A stretch of DNA of 64,000 nt from Bacteroidota bacterium (GTDB lineage Bacteria > Bacteroidota > Bacteroidia > Chitinophagales > Chitinophagaceae). The first letter of the stretch is position 1, and every line of letters starts with the position of its first letter. The stretch is taken from NCBI GenBank assembly GCA_018266455.1, contig JAFEAJ010000010.1, positions 55,158 to 119,157 of the forward strand. Reading direction: 5' to 3'. The translations under genes and the position numbers were made by a program. Below, piece by piece: positions 28,241-37,538 of the stretch. Under the pieces are notes generated by a model. It saw only the letters and a program-made list of their open reading frames with translations. It was not told where the DNA came from and did no database searches.

Positions 28241-28921
28241 ATGGAGCAGGAAAGCCGCATCAGGATAGGGTTAACGGAAGACAACATGATCAGCCGGAAA
28301 AGCTTTCTTAGCAAAGCACAAATGATACCTGAGTGGGATGTTGTGTTCACTGCAGCAAATGGCAGGGAATGCCTGGAGAAAATAGCTTCCCAAAAAGAAG
28401 ACAGCCTCCCCCATGTGATTTTTATGGACATTGAAATGCCCGAGGTCAATGGCATTGACGCCATTTCAATGGCTACTACATTATACCCCAATATTTTTTT
28501 CATAGCCCTCACTGTTTTTGATGACGATGATAAAATTTTTGAATCAATCAAAGCCGGAGCTTGCGGGTATTTATTAAAGCATGAAGAATTTGAGGTGCTA
28601 AAGAATGCGGTAATCGATGTGCTTGAATTTGGGGGAGCGCCGATGAGCCCCGCCATAGCCAGGAAAACCCTAAACCTGCTCAGCAAATCACCAAACATTG
28701 CCGCACAGGGAAAACTGCCCATGCCCGACCACCTTACCAAGCGGGAAAAGGAAATCTTGCAATATACCGTCAACGGGTGGGATGCAAAGCGCATTGCTGC
28801 TGCCCTGTTCATAAGCACCCTTACCGTAAGAAAGCATATCGACAACATCTACCACAAACTGCATGTCCAATCTAAAGCAGAAGTGATCAACATGGCGCAT
28901 AAAAACAATTGGGTGGAATAG
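28241..28921 (+). CDS. NarL/FixJ-type response regulator
   Basis: The 226-residue protein has a receiver domain with Asp63 as acceptor (VIFMDIEMPEVNG) and Lys in GYLLKHEEF. A C-terminal LuxR-type helix-turn-helix follows (LTKREKEILQYTVNGWDAKRIA and STLTVRKHIDNIYHKL). It is the natural partner of the TPR kinase encoded just upstream on the same strand. Targets are unknown; the RRM gene downstream has its own candidate promoter. Confidence 0.94.
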   Translation: MEQESRIRIGLTEDNMISRKSFLSKAQMIPEWDVVFTAANGRECLEKIASQKEDSLPHVIFMDIEMPEVNGIDAISMATTLYPNIFFIALTVFDDDDKIFESIKAGACGYLLKHEEFEVLKNAVIDVLEFGGAPMSPAIARKTLNLLSKSPNIAAQGKLPMPDHLTKREKEILQYTVNGWDAKRIAAALFISTLTVRKHIDNIYHKLHVQSKAEVINMAHKNNWVE

Positions 28922-28966
28922 GGCAGGTGCGGGCCAAAATCATGATTTCCCCAATTTGTTAGAAAA

Positions 28967-28997
28967 TTTTCAGGAGCAATAAAAAACCCTATCTTTA
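28967..28997 (+). promoter_or_regulatory. Candidate promoter and long leader of the RRM protein gene
   Basis: TATCTTTA (28990-28997) fits the -7 consensus with one mismatch; TTTTC lies about 18-19 nt upstream. This would give a 5' leader of about 115 nt ending in T-rich sequence. That is reminiscent of cold-inducible RNA-binding protein genes, in which the leader controls translation. Confidence 0.35.
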
Positions 28998-29119
28998 CAA
29001 AAGCTCAGTTAATGATAAGCCTTACTATGCGCTGTCGCAACTTCCTTTTCAGTTAGTCTCCTCAGTCCATCGTAGCTAATTTTTTTGAGTAAGTTTTTTT
29101 CATTTTTAATTTTTTTTAC

Positions 29120-29485
29120 ATGAACATTTACGTTGGTAACCTCTCATGGCAAATGACCGATGAGGACTTAAGAAACCTATTTGAGCAGCACGGCACTGTT
29201 GCATCTGCAAAAATCGTCAAAGACAAAGTATCGGGCCGCAGCAAAGGCTTTGGCTTTGTTGAGATGGAAGACAGTGCTGAAGCTCAGCAAGCTATTACCA
29301 GCCTCTATGACTCCGAAGTAATGGGCAGAAAGATCATTGTGAATGAATCTCAGCCCAAGCAAGGTGGTAGCGGCGGCGGCGGCGGTTTCAAGAAAAGAAA
29401 CTTCGGCGGCGGCGGCGGTGGCGGGTACAAAAAAGGCGGCTATAATCGCGGCGGCGGTGGCGGCGGCTACGACAGAGATTATTGA
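29120..29485 (+). CDS. RRM-type RNA-binding protein with Gly-rich tail
   Basis: The 121-residue protein has one RNA recognition motif (residues 1-78) with RNP2 MNIYVGNL and RNP1 RSKGFGFVEM. A Gly/Arg/Tyr-rich C-terminal tail follows (GGGGGFKKRNFGGGGGGG-type). This matches the small Rbp family of cyanobacteria and Bacteroidota, thought to act as RNA chaperones, often under cold or stress. The Gly-rich tail probably adds non-specific RNA binding or phase-separating behaviour (inference). It is monocistronic with a strong terminator. Confidence 0.95.
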   Translation: MNIYVGNLSWQMTDEDLRNLFEQHGTVASAKIVKDKVSGRSKGFGFVEMEDSAEAQQAITSLYDSEVMGRKIIVNESQPKQGGSGGGGGFKKRNFGGGGGGGYKKGGYNRGGGGGGYDRDY

Positions 29486-29510
29486 TCCCCTCTATCAAAT
29501 ACACCTTTTT

Positions 29511-29540
29511 AAAATCCTTCTTGCGAAAGAAGGATTTTTT
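29511..29540 (+). terminator. Rho-independent terminator after the RRM gene
   Basis: A perfect 12-bp stem, AAAATCCTTCTT (29511-29522) with AAGAAGGATTTT (29527-29538), has a GCGA tetraloop and T tract. Confidence 0.92.
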
Positions 29541-29601
29541 ATTTTAATAATTGATTAGATTGCCTGCGCAATCAAATATTCACAATCAAAATTTACTTTC
29601 A

Positions 29602-31260
29602 ATGAGAAAATTGGCCCTTGCTGTTGTTTCATTTGCTTTTCTCGTATCATGCTCGCAACAAAAACAGTCTGCCGATAAAATTTATATCAACGCAAAAATC
29701 TGGAGCGGGGATACTGCAAACGACAGGGCAACGGCCATTGCGGTAAAAGATTCCCTGGTTGTTTATGTTGGCAACGAGTACAATGAGTATAAAGGCAGCA
29801 ATACCGAGGTGATTGATTTGGGCGGCCAGATGATCGTGCCAGGTTTTATTGACAACCACGCTCATTTTCTTCAAGGCGGTTATCAGCTCGCTAGCGTTAA
29901 TCTTCGCAATGCGAAAACAGAAAAGGAATTTATAGAAACATTAAAAGAGTATTCATCTGCGCACAAGGGAGACAGCTGGATCATGGGCGGGGACTGGGAC
30001 CATGAGGCATGGGGCGGCAAATTGCCAACAAGATTTTGGATTGACAGCATTACCGGCAATCACCCTGTATTTATTGAACGTTACGACGGCCACATGTCTC
30101 TTGCCAATTCTATTGCCCTGAAACTGGCCGGGGTTGATAAACATACCCCTGACCCGCCCGGCGGCGAAATTGTAAGAGACGCTAAAACAGGGGAGCCAAC
30201 AGGTGTTTTGAAGGATGGGGCAGCAGACCTCATCTCAAAAGTAATTCCTGCTCCAACACAGGAAGAACTGGATGAATACCTGAAACGCGCAGTCCAGGAA
30301 GCGTTTGAGCATGGCATTACAGAAGTGAACGACATGAGCACGTATGGCGGCTGGCCCGACATGGCTACATACCGAAAAGCTTACGCTGAGCACAAATTGG
30401 ATTTGAGGATTTATTCTTTTGTTCCCCTGAAAACCTGGGCAAAGCTTGATTCCTTTGTGAAAAAAGAAGGCTGGGGCGATGCCATGCTGCATTGGGGCGG
30501 ATTAAAAGGTTTTGTTGACGGCTCGCTTGGATCAACTACTGCATGGTTTTATAAGCCCTATTTAGATGCACCAGGTAAAACAGGGTTGCAGGTTACCGAT
30601 ACAAATGATCTAAGGAGGTGGATATTGAGCGCCGATTCTGCCGGCCTGCATTGTGCTACGCATGCCATAGGCGACAAGGCGAATGATTTTATATTGAGCG
30701 TTTATGAAGAAGCTGAAAAAAAAGACCCCGGGAAAGACCGCCGTTTCCGCGTAGAACATGCACAACATTTAACGCCAAGGGCTATCCTGAAATTTGAAGA
30801 GCTCCATGTAATACCGTCAATGCAGCCTTACCATTTGATCGATGATGGGAAATGGGCATACAAGCGGCTGGACAGCGACAGGCTGAAAAGGACCTATGCT
30901 TTTAAAACCTTATTGAATGAAGGCGCAAACCTGACTTTCGGATCAGACTGGCCTGTGGCTCCTCTTGACCCCATTGCCGGAATTTATGCAGCAGTTACCA
31001 GGCGGACCTTGGACGACAAAAACCCCGAAGGCTGGTTCCCTGCAGAAAAAATTTCTGTGGAACAGGCCTTGAAATGTTATACTGCCAACAACGCTTATGC
31101 CAGCTTCCAGGAAAACAAATTGGGAAAGCTGAAAGCAGGCATGCTGGCCGATTTTGCTGTTTTATCTGCCGATATTTTCGCCATTGCCCCAGAAAAAATA
31201 CGAGATATAAAAGTAATGCGGACAATTGTTAATGGAAAGGAAGTTTGGGAGAGGAAATAG
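29602..31260 (+). CDS. Exported amidohydrolase (YtcJ/AepA-like), lipoprotein
   Basis: The ATG at 29602 gives a lipoprotein signal (MRKLALAVVSFAFLVSC); a start at 29551 would mask it. The 552-residue protein is a metal-dependent hydrolase of the amidohydrolase superfamily, with PGFIDNHAHFLQGG (metal His pair), CATHAIGDKAND, RVEHAQHL and TFGSDWPVAPLDP. The C-terminal KLGKLKAGMLADFAVLS is typical. YtcJ-like members hydrolyse amide or related bonds of uncharacterised substrates. Anchored in the envelope, it probably works on an exogenous compound. Confidence 0.9.
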   Translation: MRKLALAVVSFAFLVSCSQQKQSADKIYINAKIWSGDTANDRATAIAVKDSLVVYVGNEYNEYKGSNTEVIDLGGQMIVPGFIDNHAHFLQGGYQLASVNLRNAKTEKEFIETLKEYSSAHKGDSWIMGGDWDHEAWGGKLPTRFWIDSITGNHPVFIERYDGHMSLANSIALKLAGVDKHTPDPPGGEIVRDAKTGEPTGVLKDGAADLISKVIPAPTQEELDEYLKRAVQEAFEHGITEVNDMSTYGGWPDMATYRKAYAEHKLDLRIYSFVPLKTWAKLDSFVKKEGWGDAMLHWGGLKGFVDGSLGSTTAWFYKPYLDAPGKTGLQVTDTNDLRRWILSADSAGLHCATHAIGDKANDFILSVYEEAEKKDPGKDRRFRVEHAQHLTPRAILKFEELHVIPSMQPYHLIDDGKWAYKRLDSDRLKRTYAFKTLLNEGANLTFGSDWPVAPLDPIAGIYAAVTRRTLDDKNPEGWFPAEKISVEQALKCYTANNAYASFQENKLGKLKAGMLADFAVLSADIFAIAPEKIRDIKVMRTIVNGKEVWERK

Positions 31261-31275
31261 CCGCCTCAACGAAAA

Positions 31276-31944
31276 CTACTTGGGAAAAAACGCTTGCAGG
31301 AAAGGGTCGGTATAATCTTTTATGAAAGCAAGCACATTTGAGTAATCGGTAAATTCATCCCGGTTGTGCATGGTTGTGAGCACAACCGAGCGCATGCCTG
31401 CATTTTGAGCAGCTTCCACGCCTTTTGGGGCATCTTCAAACACAATACAATTTTCCGGCTTTTCATTCAGCAGCTTTGCTGCTTTTGAATAGGTTTCCCC
31501 ATCAGGCTTGCTTGCTTTCACATCATCTGCGCTCACTATCGCATCAAAGTAATCATGGAGATGCAGGTTGTCCAAAACAAAATTGATGTTGAATGGTATG
31601 GCTGCCGAGCCGATAGCGGTTTTGATTTTTCTTTCTTTTACATTTTTTAAAAAACCTTCAAGCCCGTTGATCAGTTTTAAATGCGGAAAAAAATTTTCCT
31701 GGTATCGCCTCTCCTTCTCCATTGACCAATGTTCTGTTTCTTCATCGGTAAAATAATTTTCTCCAAAAACCCTTTTGAACAATTCTGAATTTTTTCCATA
31801 CATCTGTTTGCGCACGTCTCCCCAGCTCATATTGGCTTTCAGGTCGTCATTCAAAATGTCATGCCATGCTTTTATGTGGTATTCCATATCGTCAACCATC
31901 GTGCCATTAAGATCGAAAAGAAATGCTTTTGGAAAATTGCTCAT
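31276..31944 (-). CDS. HAD-superfamily hydrolase (beta-phosphoglucomutase-like) with an atypical motif I
   Basis: The ATG at 31944 starts MSNFPKAFLFDLNGTMVDD; an ATG at 31983 would add 13 residues. The 222-residue protein has a HAD core with cap domain: motif II is in IGSAA, the Lys in KASKPDGETY, and the acidic motif in CIVFEDAPKGVEAAQNAG. Motif I is DLNGT, so the second Asp (general acid/base in phosphatases and beta-phosphoglucomutase) is Asn. Catalysis may be altered. It is convergent with the amidohydrolase gene. Confidence 0.88.
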   Translation of the reverse strand: MSNFPKAFLFDLNGTMVDDMEYHIKAWHDILNDDLKANMSWGDVRKQMYGKNSELFKRVFGENYFTDEETEHWSMEKERRYQENFFPHLKLINGLEGFLKNVKERKIKTAIGSAAIPFNINFVLDNLHLHDYFDAIVSADDVKASKPDGETYSKAAKLLNEKPENCIVFEDAPKGVEAAQNAGMRSVVLTTMHNRDEFTDYSNVLAFIKDYTDPFLQAFFPK

Positions 31945-32211
31945 CGGTATAGTTTTATTATGTTGTTTGATGAATGGATGCAAATATAAATCAGCAAGCG
32001 CTAAATAGTCAGATGGAGCTGTATGGGGAATGATTTTGAAAAATAACGATCAACAATCTTTGTTGAGAAATTATTATTGAGGCGCACGCCATGTAACATG
32101 TTTTGTTCAACTCGGTATTGTGCACCAAACTATTTCAAAAAACGATGAAATAGAAATTTAGTAAATTCGGTTAAGCATTTGTACCGGACAACATTACTAA
32201 ATCAATAAGCT

Positions 32212-33366
32212 ATGGTTAATTATTTGCCTCCAGTTGCGAGCAGGAACAGGCCCACTCATTATTATTTATTTTTTCCTTTTAAAAACCGAAAACGATTTTT
32301 GCAATTGTTTGCTGCATTTCTTTTATCGGGTGTTTTTGTTTGCGGTATACCTAAAGAAGGCAAGGCGCAGCATGGCTTATTACTGGCGCTTTCAAAGGCT
32401 GATCATACCCTGGCGATTGTCGATCCTGCAACTTTGAAGGTGATGGCCAAAGTACCGGTCGGCCAGGATCCTCATGAAGTGGCTGCCTCTTCTGATGGGA
32501 GGACGGCTTATGTTTCTATTTATGGAGGTGGCAGCCTGCACGAGATCAATGTTATCGACCTCGTTGCGCACAAAGCTTTGTTCAACCTGGATACAAGGCC
32601 CTTGCTCGGCCCGCACGGACTTGCTTTTGTCAGCGGGAAACTATGGTTTACTGCAGAGGGATCGAAAGCAGTTGGGAGTTATGACCCGGCCACCAAAAAA
32701 ATGAACTGGTGCATGGGCACCGGGCAGGACAGGACACACATGATTTATGTTACAGCCAATGCAAAAAGGATTTATACCACCAACGTTTCTTCGGGAACGG
32801 TGAGCATACTTGTTGATACTTTGGTCGTGCCCGGGCCACCTCCCGGCGCAATCAATCCTCCCGATCGGCAAAAGCGCCCGGGGAACATGCCGCCACCTCC
32901 GGGCTTCAGGCCGCATGAAACATGGCAGCAGACCATCATCCCGACCTCCAGGGGATCAGAAGGATTTGATGTAACTCCTGATAGCGCTGAACTATGGACT
33001 GCATCTGCGGAAGACGGCGCTATTTCCATTATTGATCTCAGATCGAAAAGAATAGCAGGAAAAATTGATGCGAAAGTGTTTGGCGCAAACAGGGTAAAGT
33101 TCTCGCCTGATGGAAAACTTGCGCTTATTTCGAGCCTGGCCAATGGCGACCTGGTAATTTATGACGTGGCTTTGCGCAAAGAACTAAAACGCATCCGCAT
33201 TGGCCATGGCGCGGCAGGCATCATGGTGCAGCCTGATGGCGCAAAGGCTTTTGTTGCTTGCACCGGGGACAATTATATTGCAGTAATTGACATGAAAAAA
33301 TTAGAAATGTCCGGTCATATTGATGTTGGCGGCGGGCCTGATGGATTGGCGTGGGTAGAAAAATAA
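32212..33366 (+). CDS. Exported YVTN/YncE-like beta-propeller protein
   Basis: The 384-residue protein has a long basic N-terminus before a hydrophobic export segment (FLQLFAAFLLSGVFVCGIP). Seven or so YVTN-type beta-propeller repeats follow, such as LLLALSKADHTLAIVDPATLKVMAKVPVG and DGRTAYVSIYGGG. A Pro-rich insertion lies near residue 205-235 (PGPPPGAINPPDRQKRPG). Such proteins bind partners or DNA/metal in the periplasm; no catalytic site is evident. A Tat-signal Nif3-like gene follows 57 nt later. Confidence 0.85.
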   Translation: MVNYLPPVASRNRPTHYYLFFPFKNRKRFLQLFAAFLLSGVFVCGIPKEGKAQHGLLLALSKADHTLAIVDPATLKVMAKVPVGQDPHEVAASSDGRTAYVSIYGGGSLHEINVIDLVAHKALFNLDTRPLLGPHGLAFVSGKLWFTAEGSKAVGSYDPATKKMNWCMGTGQDRTHMIYVTANAKRIYTTNVSSGTVSILVDTLVVPGPPPGAINPPDRQKRPGNMPPPPGFRPHETWQQTIIPTSRGSEGFDVTPDSAELWTASAEDGAISIIDLRSKRIAGKIDAKVFGANRVKFSPDGKLALISSLANGDLVIYDVALRKELKRIRIGHGAAGIMVQPDGAKAFVACTGDNYIAVIDMKKLEMSGHIDVGGGPDGLAWVEK

Positions 33367-33423
33367 AGTGATTGGCTTTATCCTTTGTTAATAAGATCAC
33401 TGTAAATTTTTCTATGCCTGTCG

Positions 33424-34377
33424 ATGAAGAACATCGTAAATAATTTAGTTGCGAAAAATGTTTTTGTGCATTACCAAAAGTTCAAAAAAGGAAGAAGAGG
33501 ATTTATTGGCACATCGCTGAAAGCAGCCGGGGCAGCGGCTTTTGCAGGCATGCCAATGAACGGCATTGTCAGGGATTTATGTGCTGAAAAAGAATATGCC
33601 GTTCAGGATGTGATCAATGTAATACTAAAAGAAATTCCAGGCGCGCCATTTGCTCAAACTGTTGACACCATCAAAAGCGGCAGCGCAACCAATAAAGTAT
33701 CTGGAATCGTTACTACCATGTTCCCCACGGTAGAGGTGATAAGAACTGTTGTCAGGCTGAATGCAAATTTCATTATTGCACATGAACCTGTTTTTTATAA
33801 TCATGAAGACAAATTGGACTATGTGCCCAATAATGCTGTGGTGAAACAAAAAATGGCGCTGTTGCAAAAACATAATATCACAGTTTGGCGATTTCACGAT
33901 TACTGGCATGCGCACAAACCAGATGGCATAGGTTATGGCGTGCTGAAAACAATGGGCTGGCTGCCTTATTATGAACCGGGAAAAATGGTTGTCAAAATCC
34001 CTGGATTGAGCCTGGGGGACATTGCCAATCACTTGAAATCAAAACTGGACATTGCGCGAGTGAGGGTAATTGGGAACCTCGGCCAGCGTTGTGAAAGAAT
34101 TGGTATTTTGCCAGGAGCGGCCGGAGGCGAAATGCAAATCTCGCTGGTAGAGAACGAAAAACCTGATGTGCTTGTTGTGGGGGAAGTGCACGAATGGGAA
34201 ACTGCTGAATACATACGCGACTCCCTGGCTCTTGGCAGAATAACTTCCCTGGTCGATCTCGGCCATTCTGTAAGCGAAGAACCGGGAATGGGATATTTGG
34301 CCGAATGGTTAAGACCTAAAGTGCCTGGGCTGAACATTGTGCATGTGCGCTCTGGCAACCCATTTATTTTTGTGTGA
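33424..34377 (+). CDS. Nif3/YbgI-like dinuclear metal protein with a twin-arginine leader
   Basis: The 317-residue protein has the NIF3 (GTP cyclohydrolase I type 2 homologue) fold. It shows metal-binding residues in FIIAHEPVFYNHED, a central WRFHDYWHAHKPDGIGYG, and the C-terminal VVGEVHEWETAEYIRDS with SLVDLGHSVSEEPGM. Unlike ordinary cytoplasmic members, it begins with a twin-arginine-like leader (GRRGFIGTSLKAAGAAAFAG) about 25 residues in. That suggests export to the periplasm in folded, metal-loaded form. The upstream beta-propeller may be its partner (inference). Confidence 0.85.
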   Translation: MKNIVNNLVAKNVFVHYQKFKKGRRGFIGTSLKAAGAAAFAGMPMNGIVRDLCAEKEYAVQDVINVILKEIPGAPFAQTVDTIKSGSATNKVSGIVTTMFPTVEVIRTVVRLNANFIIAHEPVFYNHEDKLDYVPNNAVVKQKMALLQKHNITVWRFHDYWHAHKPDGIGYGVLKTMGWLPYYEPGKMVVKIPGLSLGDIANHLKSKLDIARVRVIGNLGQRCERIGILPGAAGGEMQISLVENEKPDVLVVGEVHEWETAEYIRDSLALGRITSLVDLGHSVSEEPGMGYLAEWLRPKVPGLNIVHVRSGNPFIFV

Positions 34378-34600
34378 AACAATCAGCGGGCCATAAGGCA
34401 AGGCTGAGTTGTGCAATACTACCTGGGAAATAAGAAGTTTATTTGGCTCTTGCTGTTCCTTATTGAGCGACCATTATTCATCTGCTTTCTTATTTTATTA
34501 TCCAGCCTGTATGATTGATGTCAGCCGGTTAAGTAACTAATGTTACCTTATTGCGCACGTTTTCTCTATTTCTTTGCAACCGATTAAATTTTAGTATAGC

Positions 34601-36295
34601 ATGAAGTATATTATTGTGGGTGCAGTGGCAGGGGGCGCAAGCACAGCAGCCAGGTTGAGGAGATTAGATGAGAAATCGGAGATCGTGATTTTTGAAAAAG
34701 GAGAATACATTTCTTATGCCAATTGCGGGCTGCCTTATTATATCGGCGATGTGATAAAAGACAGGGATAAATTATTTGTACAGAGCGCAGCGGGTTTCAA
34801 CCGTCGGTTTAATATTGATGTCCGCATTTCTACTGAAGTAATGGCAATCGACCCCGTAGCTAAAGTGGTAACCGCAAAAAACCTTAAAACCGGGAAGGAA
34901 TATAAGGAGCGCTATGATAAAATGGTTTTATCTCCCGGCGCTGAGCCCATCCGCCCGCCATTGCCGGGAATTAACCTCCCAGGAATTTTTACGCTGCGCA
35001 ATGTAGCAGACACTGACCACATCAAAAATTACGCAACCAAAAGGCCATCAGCAAAAGCTGTGGTAATCGGTGGCGGTTTTATCGGGTTGGAAATGGCTGA
35101 AAACCTGCACCAGTTGGGCATGCAGGTGAGCATTATTGAAATGGCCAACCAGGTAATGGCCCCGGTTGATTTTCCTGTTGCTGCAATTGTTCAACAGCAC
35201 ATCCGTTCAAAAGAAATTGACCTGAGGGTAAATACAACTGTAACAGGCTTTGAAAAAAATGGGGAAGGGCTGAATGTGTTATTAAAAAACGGCTCTTTTA
35301 TTCATGCTGGTATTGTTATCCTTTCTATCGGTGTCCGCCCTGATACCAGGCTGGCTTCTATGGCAGGCTTGCGGTTAGGGAATGCGAAAGGCATTTGGGT
35401 GAATGAATATTTGCAAACATCCGACCCCGATATTTATGCATTAGGCGATGCTGTCGAATTTGCAAATCCGCTTACCGGCCAGCCAATGCCAACCTTCCTT
35501 GCCGGGCCTGCCAACAAACAAGGCCGTATTTGCGCGAACAATATTGTAGATGGGAACCGGCATAAATATAATGGCTCTATTAACACAGCCATTGTAAAAG
35601 TGTTCGATATGACTGTAGCTACTGCAGGCGCCGCTTCAAAACAGTTAAAGCTGTATAATATCCCTCATATCGTTTCAACCATCCACGGGGCATCGCATGC
35701 AGGGTATTATCCCGGCGCTCAATTCATGTCCATCCAGGTTGCTTTTTCGCCTGGCGATGGCCGCTTGTTAAGTGCTCAAATAGCCGGGTATGACGGAGTG
35801 GACAAACGCATTGATGTGATGGCTTCCGTTATTAAACAAGGCGGCACTGTTTATGACCTGGCGGAGTTTGAGCAGGCCTACGCGCCGCCATATTCTTCTG
35901 CCAAAGATCCGGTGAATATGGCCGGTTTTGTGGCAGATAATATTTTGCATGCTAAGTTGAAGGTCTGTTACTGGAATGAGGTAAGCTCTTTGCCTGAAAA
36001 CAGCGTGCTGGTTGATGTGAGGACAGAAGATGAATTTGCCGATGAACATATTGATGGGGCGATCAATATTCCTGTGGATGATGTGCGCGGCCGGATGAAA
36101 GAACTTCCAAAAGACAGGCCCATTTATATATATTGCCAGCAGGGCCTGCGCGGGTATATAGCGCATCGAATACTTCGGCAGAGCGGATTTACAGAAGTAT
36201 ATAACCTTTCAGGAGGGTATGCATTGTGGAAACCTTGCGTACTGGAAACACAGCTTGCCAAACAAACTGAAAAAATTTTAGCCATTGGAGCTTAA
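34601..36295 (+). CDS. CoA-disulfide reductase / rhodanese fusion (CoADR-RHD type)
   Basis: The 564-residue enzyme has an N-terminal FAD/NAD-binding domain (MKYIIVGAVAGGASTAARLR) with redox Cys42 in SYANCGLPYYIG. An NAD(P) domain follows (VVIGGGFIGLEMAE), then a dimerisation domain. A C-terminal rhodanese domain (about 460-555) has active-site loop YCQQGLRGY. CoADR-RHD enzymes reduce CoA-disulfides, CoA-persulfides or polysulfides and take part in sulfur and thiol homeostasis. A YpdA-like reductase is encoded 1.2 kb downstream, suggesting low-molecular-weight thiol chemistry here. Confidence 0.94.
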   Translation: MKYIIVGAVAGGASTAARLRRLDEKSEIVIFEKGEYISYANCGLPYYIGDVIKDRDKLFVQSAAGFNRRFNIDVRISTEVMAIDPVAKVVTAKNLKTGKEYKERYDKMVLSPGAEPIRPPLPGINLPGIFTLRNVADTDHIKNYATKRPSAKAVVIGGGFIGLEMAENLHQLGMQVSIIEMANQVMAPVDFPVAAIVQQHIRSKEIDLRVNTTVTGFEKNGEGLNVLLKNGSFIHAGIVILSIGVRPDTRLASMAGLRLGNAKGIWVNEYLQTSDPDIYALGDAVEFANPLTGQPMPTFLAGPANKQGRICANNIVDGNRHKYNGSINTAIVKVFDMTVATAGAASKQLKLYNIPHIVSTIHGASHAGYYPGAQFMSIQVAFSPGDGRLLSAQIAGYDGVDKRIDVMASVIKQGGTVYDLAEFEQAYAPPYSSAKDPVNMAGFVADNILHAKLKVCYWNEVSSLPENSVLVDVRTEDEFADEHIDGAINIPVDDVRGRMKELPKDRPIYIYCQQGLRGYIAHRILRQSGFTEVYNLSGGYALWKPCVLETQLAKQTEKILAIGA

Positions 36296-36301
36296 CAAAG
36301 A

Positions 36302-36330
36302 ACCTATAAGGTTTTTAAAATCTTATAGGT
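36302..36330. terminator. Bidirectional hairpin between convergent genes
   Basis: ACCTATAAG (36302-36310) and CTTATAGGT (36322-36330) form a perfect 9-bp stem. The loop is T/A-rich and the 3' side lacks a long T tract, so efficient intrinsic termination is uncertain. Confidence 0.5.
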
Positions 36331-36365
36331 CCTTTGGGCAATATTGGCCATCTTCCTGCATGCCA

Positions 36366-37304
36366 TTACTCGGGTGTGGTCTGCTTCAGCACCAGCGCCA
36401 GTATCTGTTTCATTGATGTCTCCATGCCTTGTGGGCTGCCATCTAAGAAAATGACATTGCCTTTTCCGACTTCAGCAAAATTTTTCAGCGCTTCAGTCCA
36501 CATGCTAAAGAGGATCACATTCGTGTCGAGGTTTGCTTTTTTCATTTGCTCGGCTGCTTCGCTCATCCCTTTTGCTACTTCTTCGCGGAAAAGCGCAACG
36601 CCCTGCCCGCGCAGCATCGCAGCTTCCTTCTCTGCTTCTGCAGAAATTTTTATGGCATTCCCTTCTGCTTCTGCAGATTTTGTTTTTGTGATCAGCAAAG
36701 CCTGCCCTTCGTTTTCAGCAGCAGCTTTCAGGTTATTGCTCGCCACTACTTTGCTCATCGAATCAATAATGGCCTGGTCGAAAGTGATGTCGTTGATCTG
36801 CAGGTCCATCAGGTGGTAGCCCCAGTCCTCGAGCGAGTGGTCGATTTGCGCTTTTACAAATTCTACGATCTCTTTCCTCAATCCCAAAATTTCGGCCTGC
36901 TTTTTTGTGGCCACGAACGAACGTATGCTGCCTTCGATCGTTCGCGTCAGCGCCTGCATCAAATCTTTGTCGCTGATGAATTTGAAAGCTACTTTTATGA
37001 TCGTTTCTTCTGCTGCATTTTGCACGGCATACAACAACATGCTTTTGAAATACACATTGGCCTGGTCAGCAGTAACAGCCTGGAATTCCAACTCAACGGA
37101 ACGGTTCTGTATGCTAATGCGCTTGGATACCTGCTCCAGCCAGGGGATCTTAAAATTCAGCCCCGGGTTTAGTGCGCGCCTGTATTTCCCAAACAAGGTG
37201 ATCACATATACATACCCCTGGTTTACGGTTACCCATGAACTTAGGAAAAAAGAGAGGACTAATACGCCAACAATAATCCATACAATGTTTGATAAGCTTT
37301 CCAT
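36366..37304 (-). CDS. SPFH/band-7 (stomatin-like) membrane protein
   Basis: The start at 37304 gives MESLSNIVWIIVGVLVLSFFL, an N-terminal membrane anchor. The 312-residue protein then has the SPFH domain with QGYVYVITLFGKYRRALNPGLNFKIP and DRSVELEFQ-like NRSVELEFQAVTADQ. A coiled, Ala/Glu-rich C-terminal helix follows (AAENEGQALLITKTKSAEAEGN...). Stomatin-like proteins form oligomeric membrane microdomains and protect or regulate membrane proteases. A NfeD partner gene is not adjacent. Confidence 0.93.
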   Translation of the reverse strand: MESLSNIVWIIVGVLVLSFFLSSWVTVNQGYVYVITLFGKYRRALNPGLNFKIPWLEQVSKRISIQNRSVELEFQAVTADQANVYFKSMLLYAVQNAAEETIIKVAFKFISDKDLMQALTRTIEGSIRSFVATKKQAEILGLRKEIVEFVKAQIDHSLEDWGYHLMDLQINDITFDQAIIDSMSKVVASNNLKAAAENEGQALLITKTKSAEAEGNAIKISAEAEKEAAMLRGQGVALFREEVAKGMSEAAEQMKKANLDTNVILFSMWTEALKNFAEVGKGNVIFLDGSPQGMETSMKQILALVLKQTTPE

Positions 37305-37538
37305 AAATAAAATTTGATGATGAATGTACAAATTTTTATCACAACATAACCTACAGCCATTTGTTAATGGATTAAATTTGCCTTTTGAAAATTAATTTTG
37401 TTTTAATGCAGGTGTTCTTGGTAGTGTAACCGGCAGCACACTACTATCGGGCATCGTTGCCACGCTCGCTTGTGCTGAAGCAATGCTATTCAGCAACAGG
37501 CAACCCCAAAAACAAAAGCATCAAACTTTAACAGCACA

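Noticed and set aside
28192..28848. 218-residue minus-strand ORF opposite the NarL-type regulator
   Set aside because: The plus strand has a complete receiver and LuxR domain with a paired kinase; the reverse frame is a shadow.
36546..37172. 208-residue plus-strand ORF opposite the SPFH gene
   Set aside because: The reverse strand encodes a clear stomatin-like protein; this frame is Phe/Cys-rich and has no motif.
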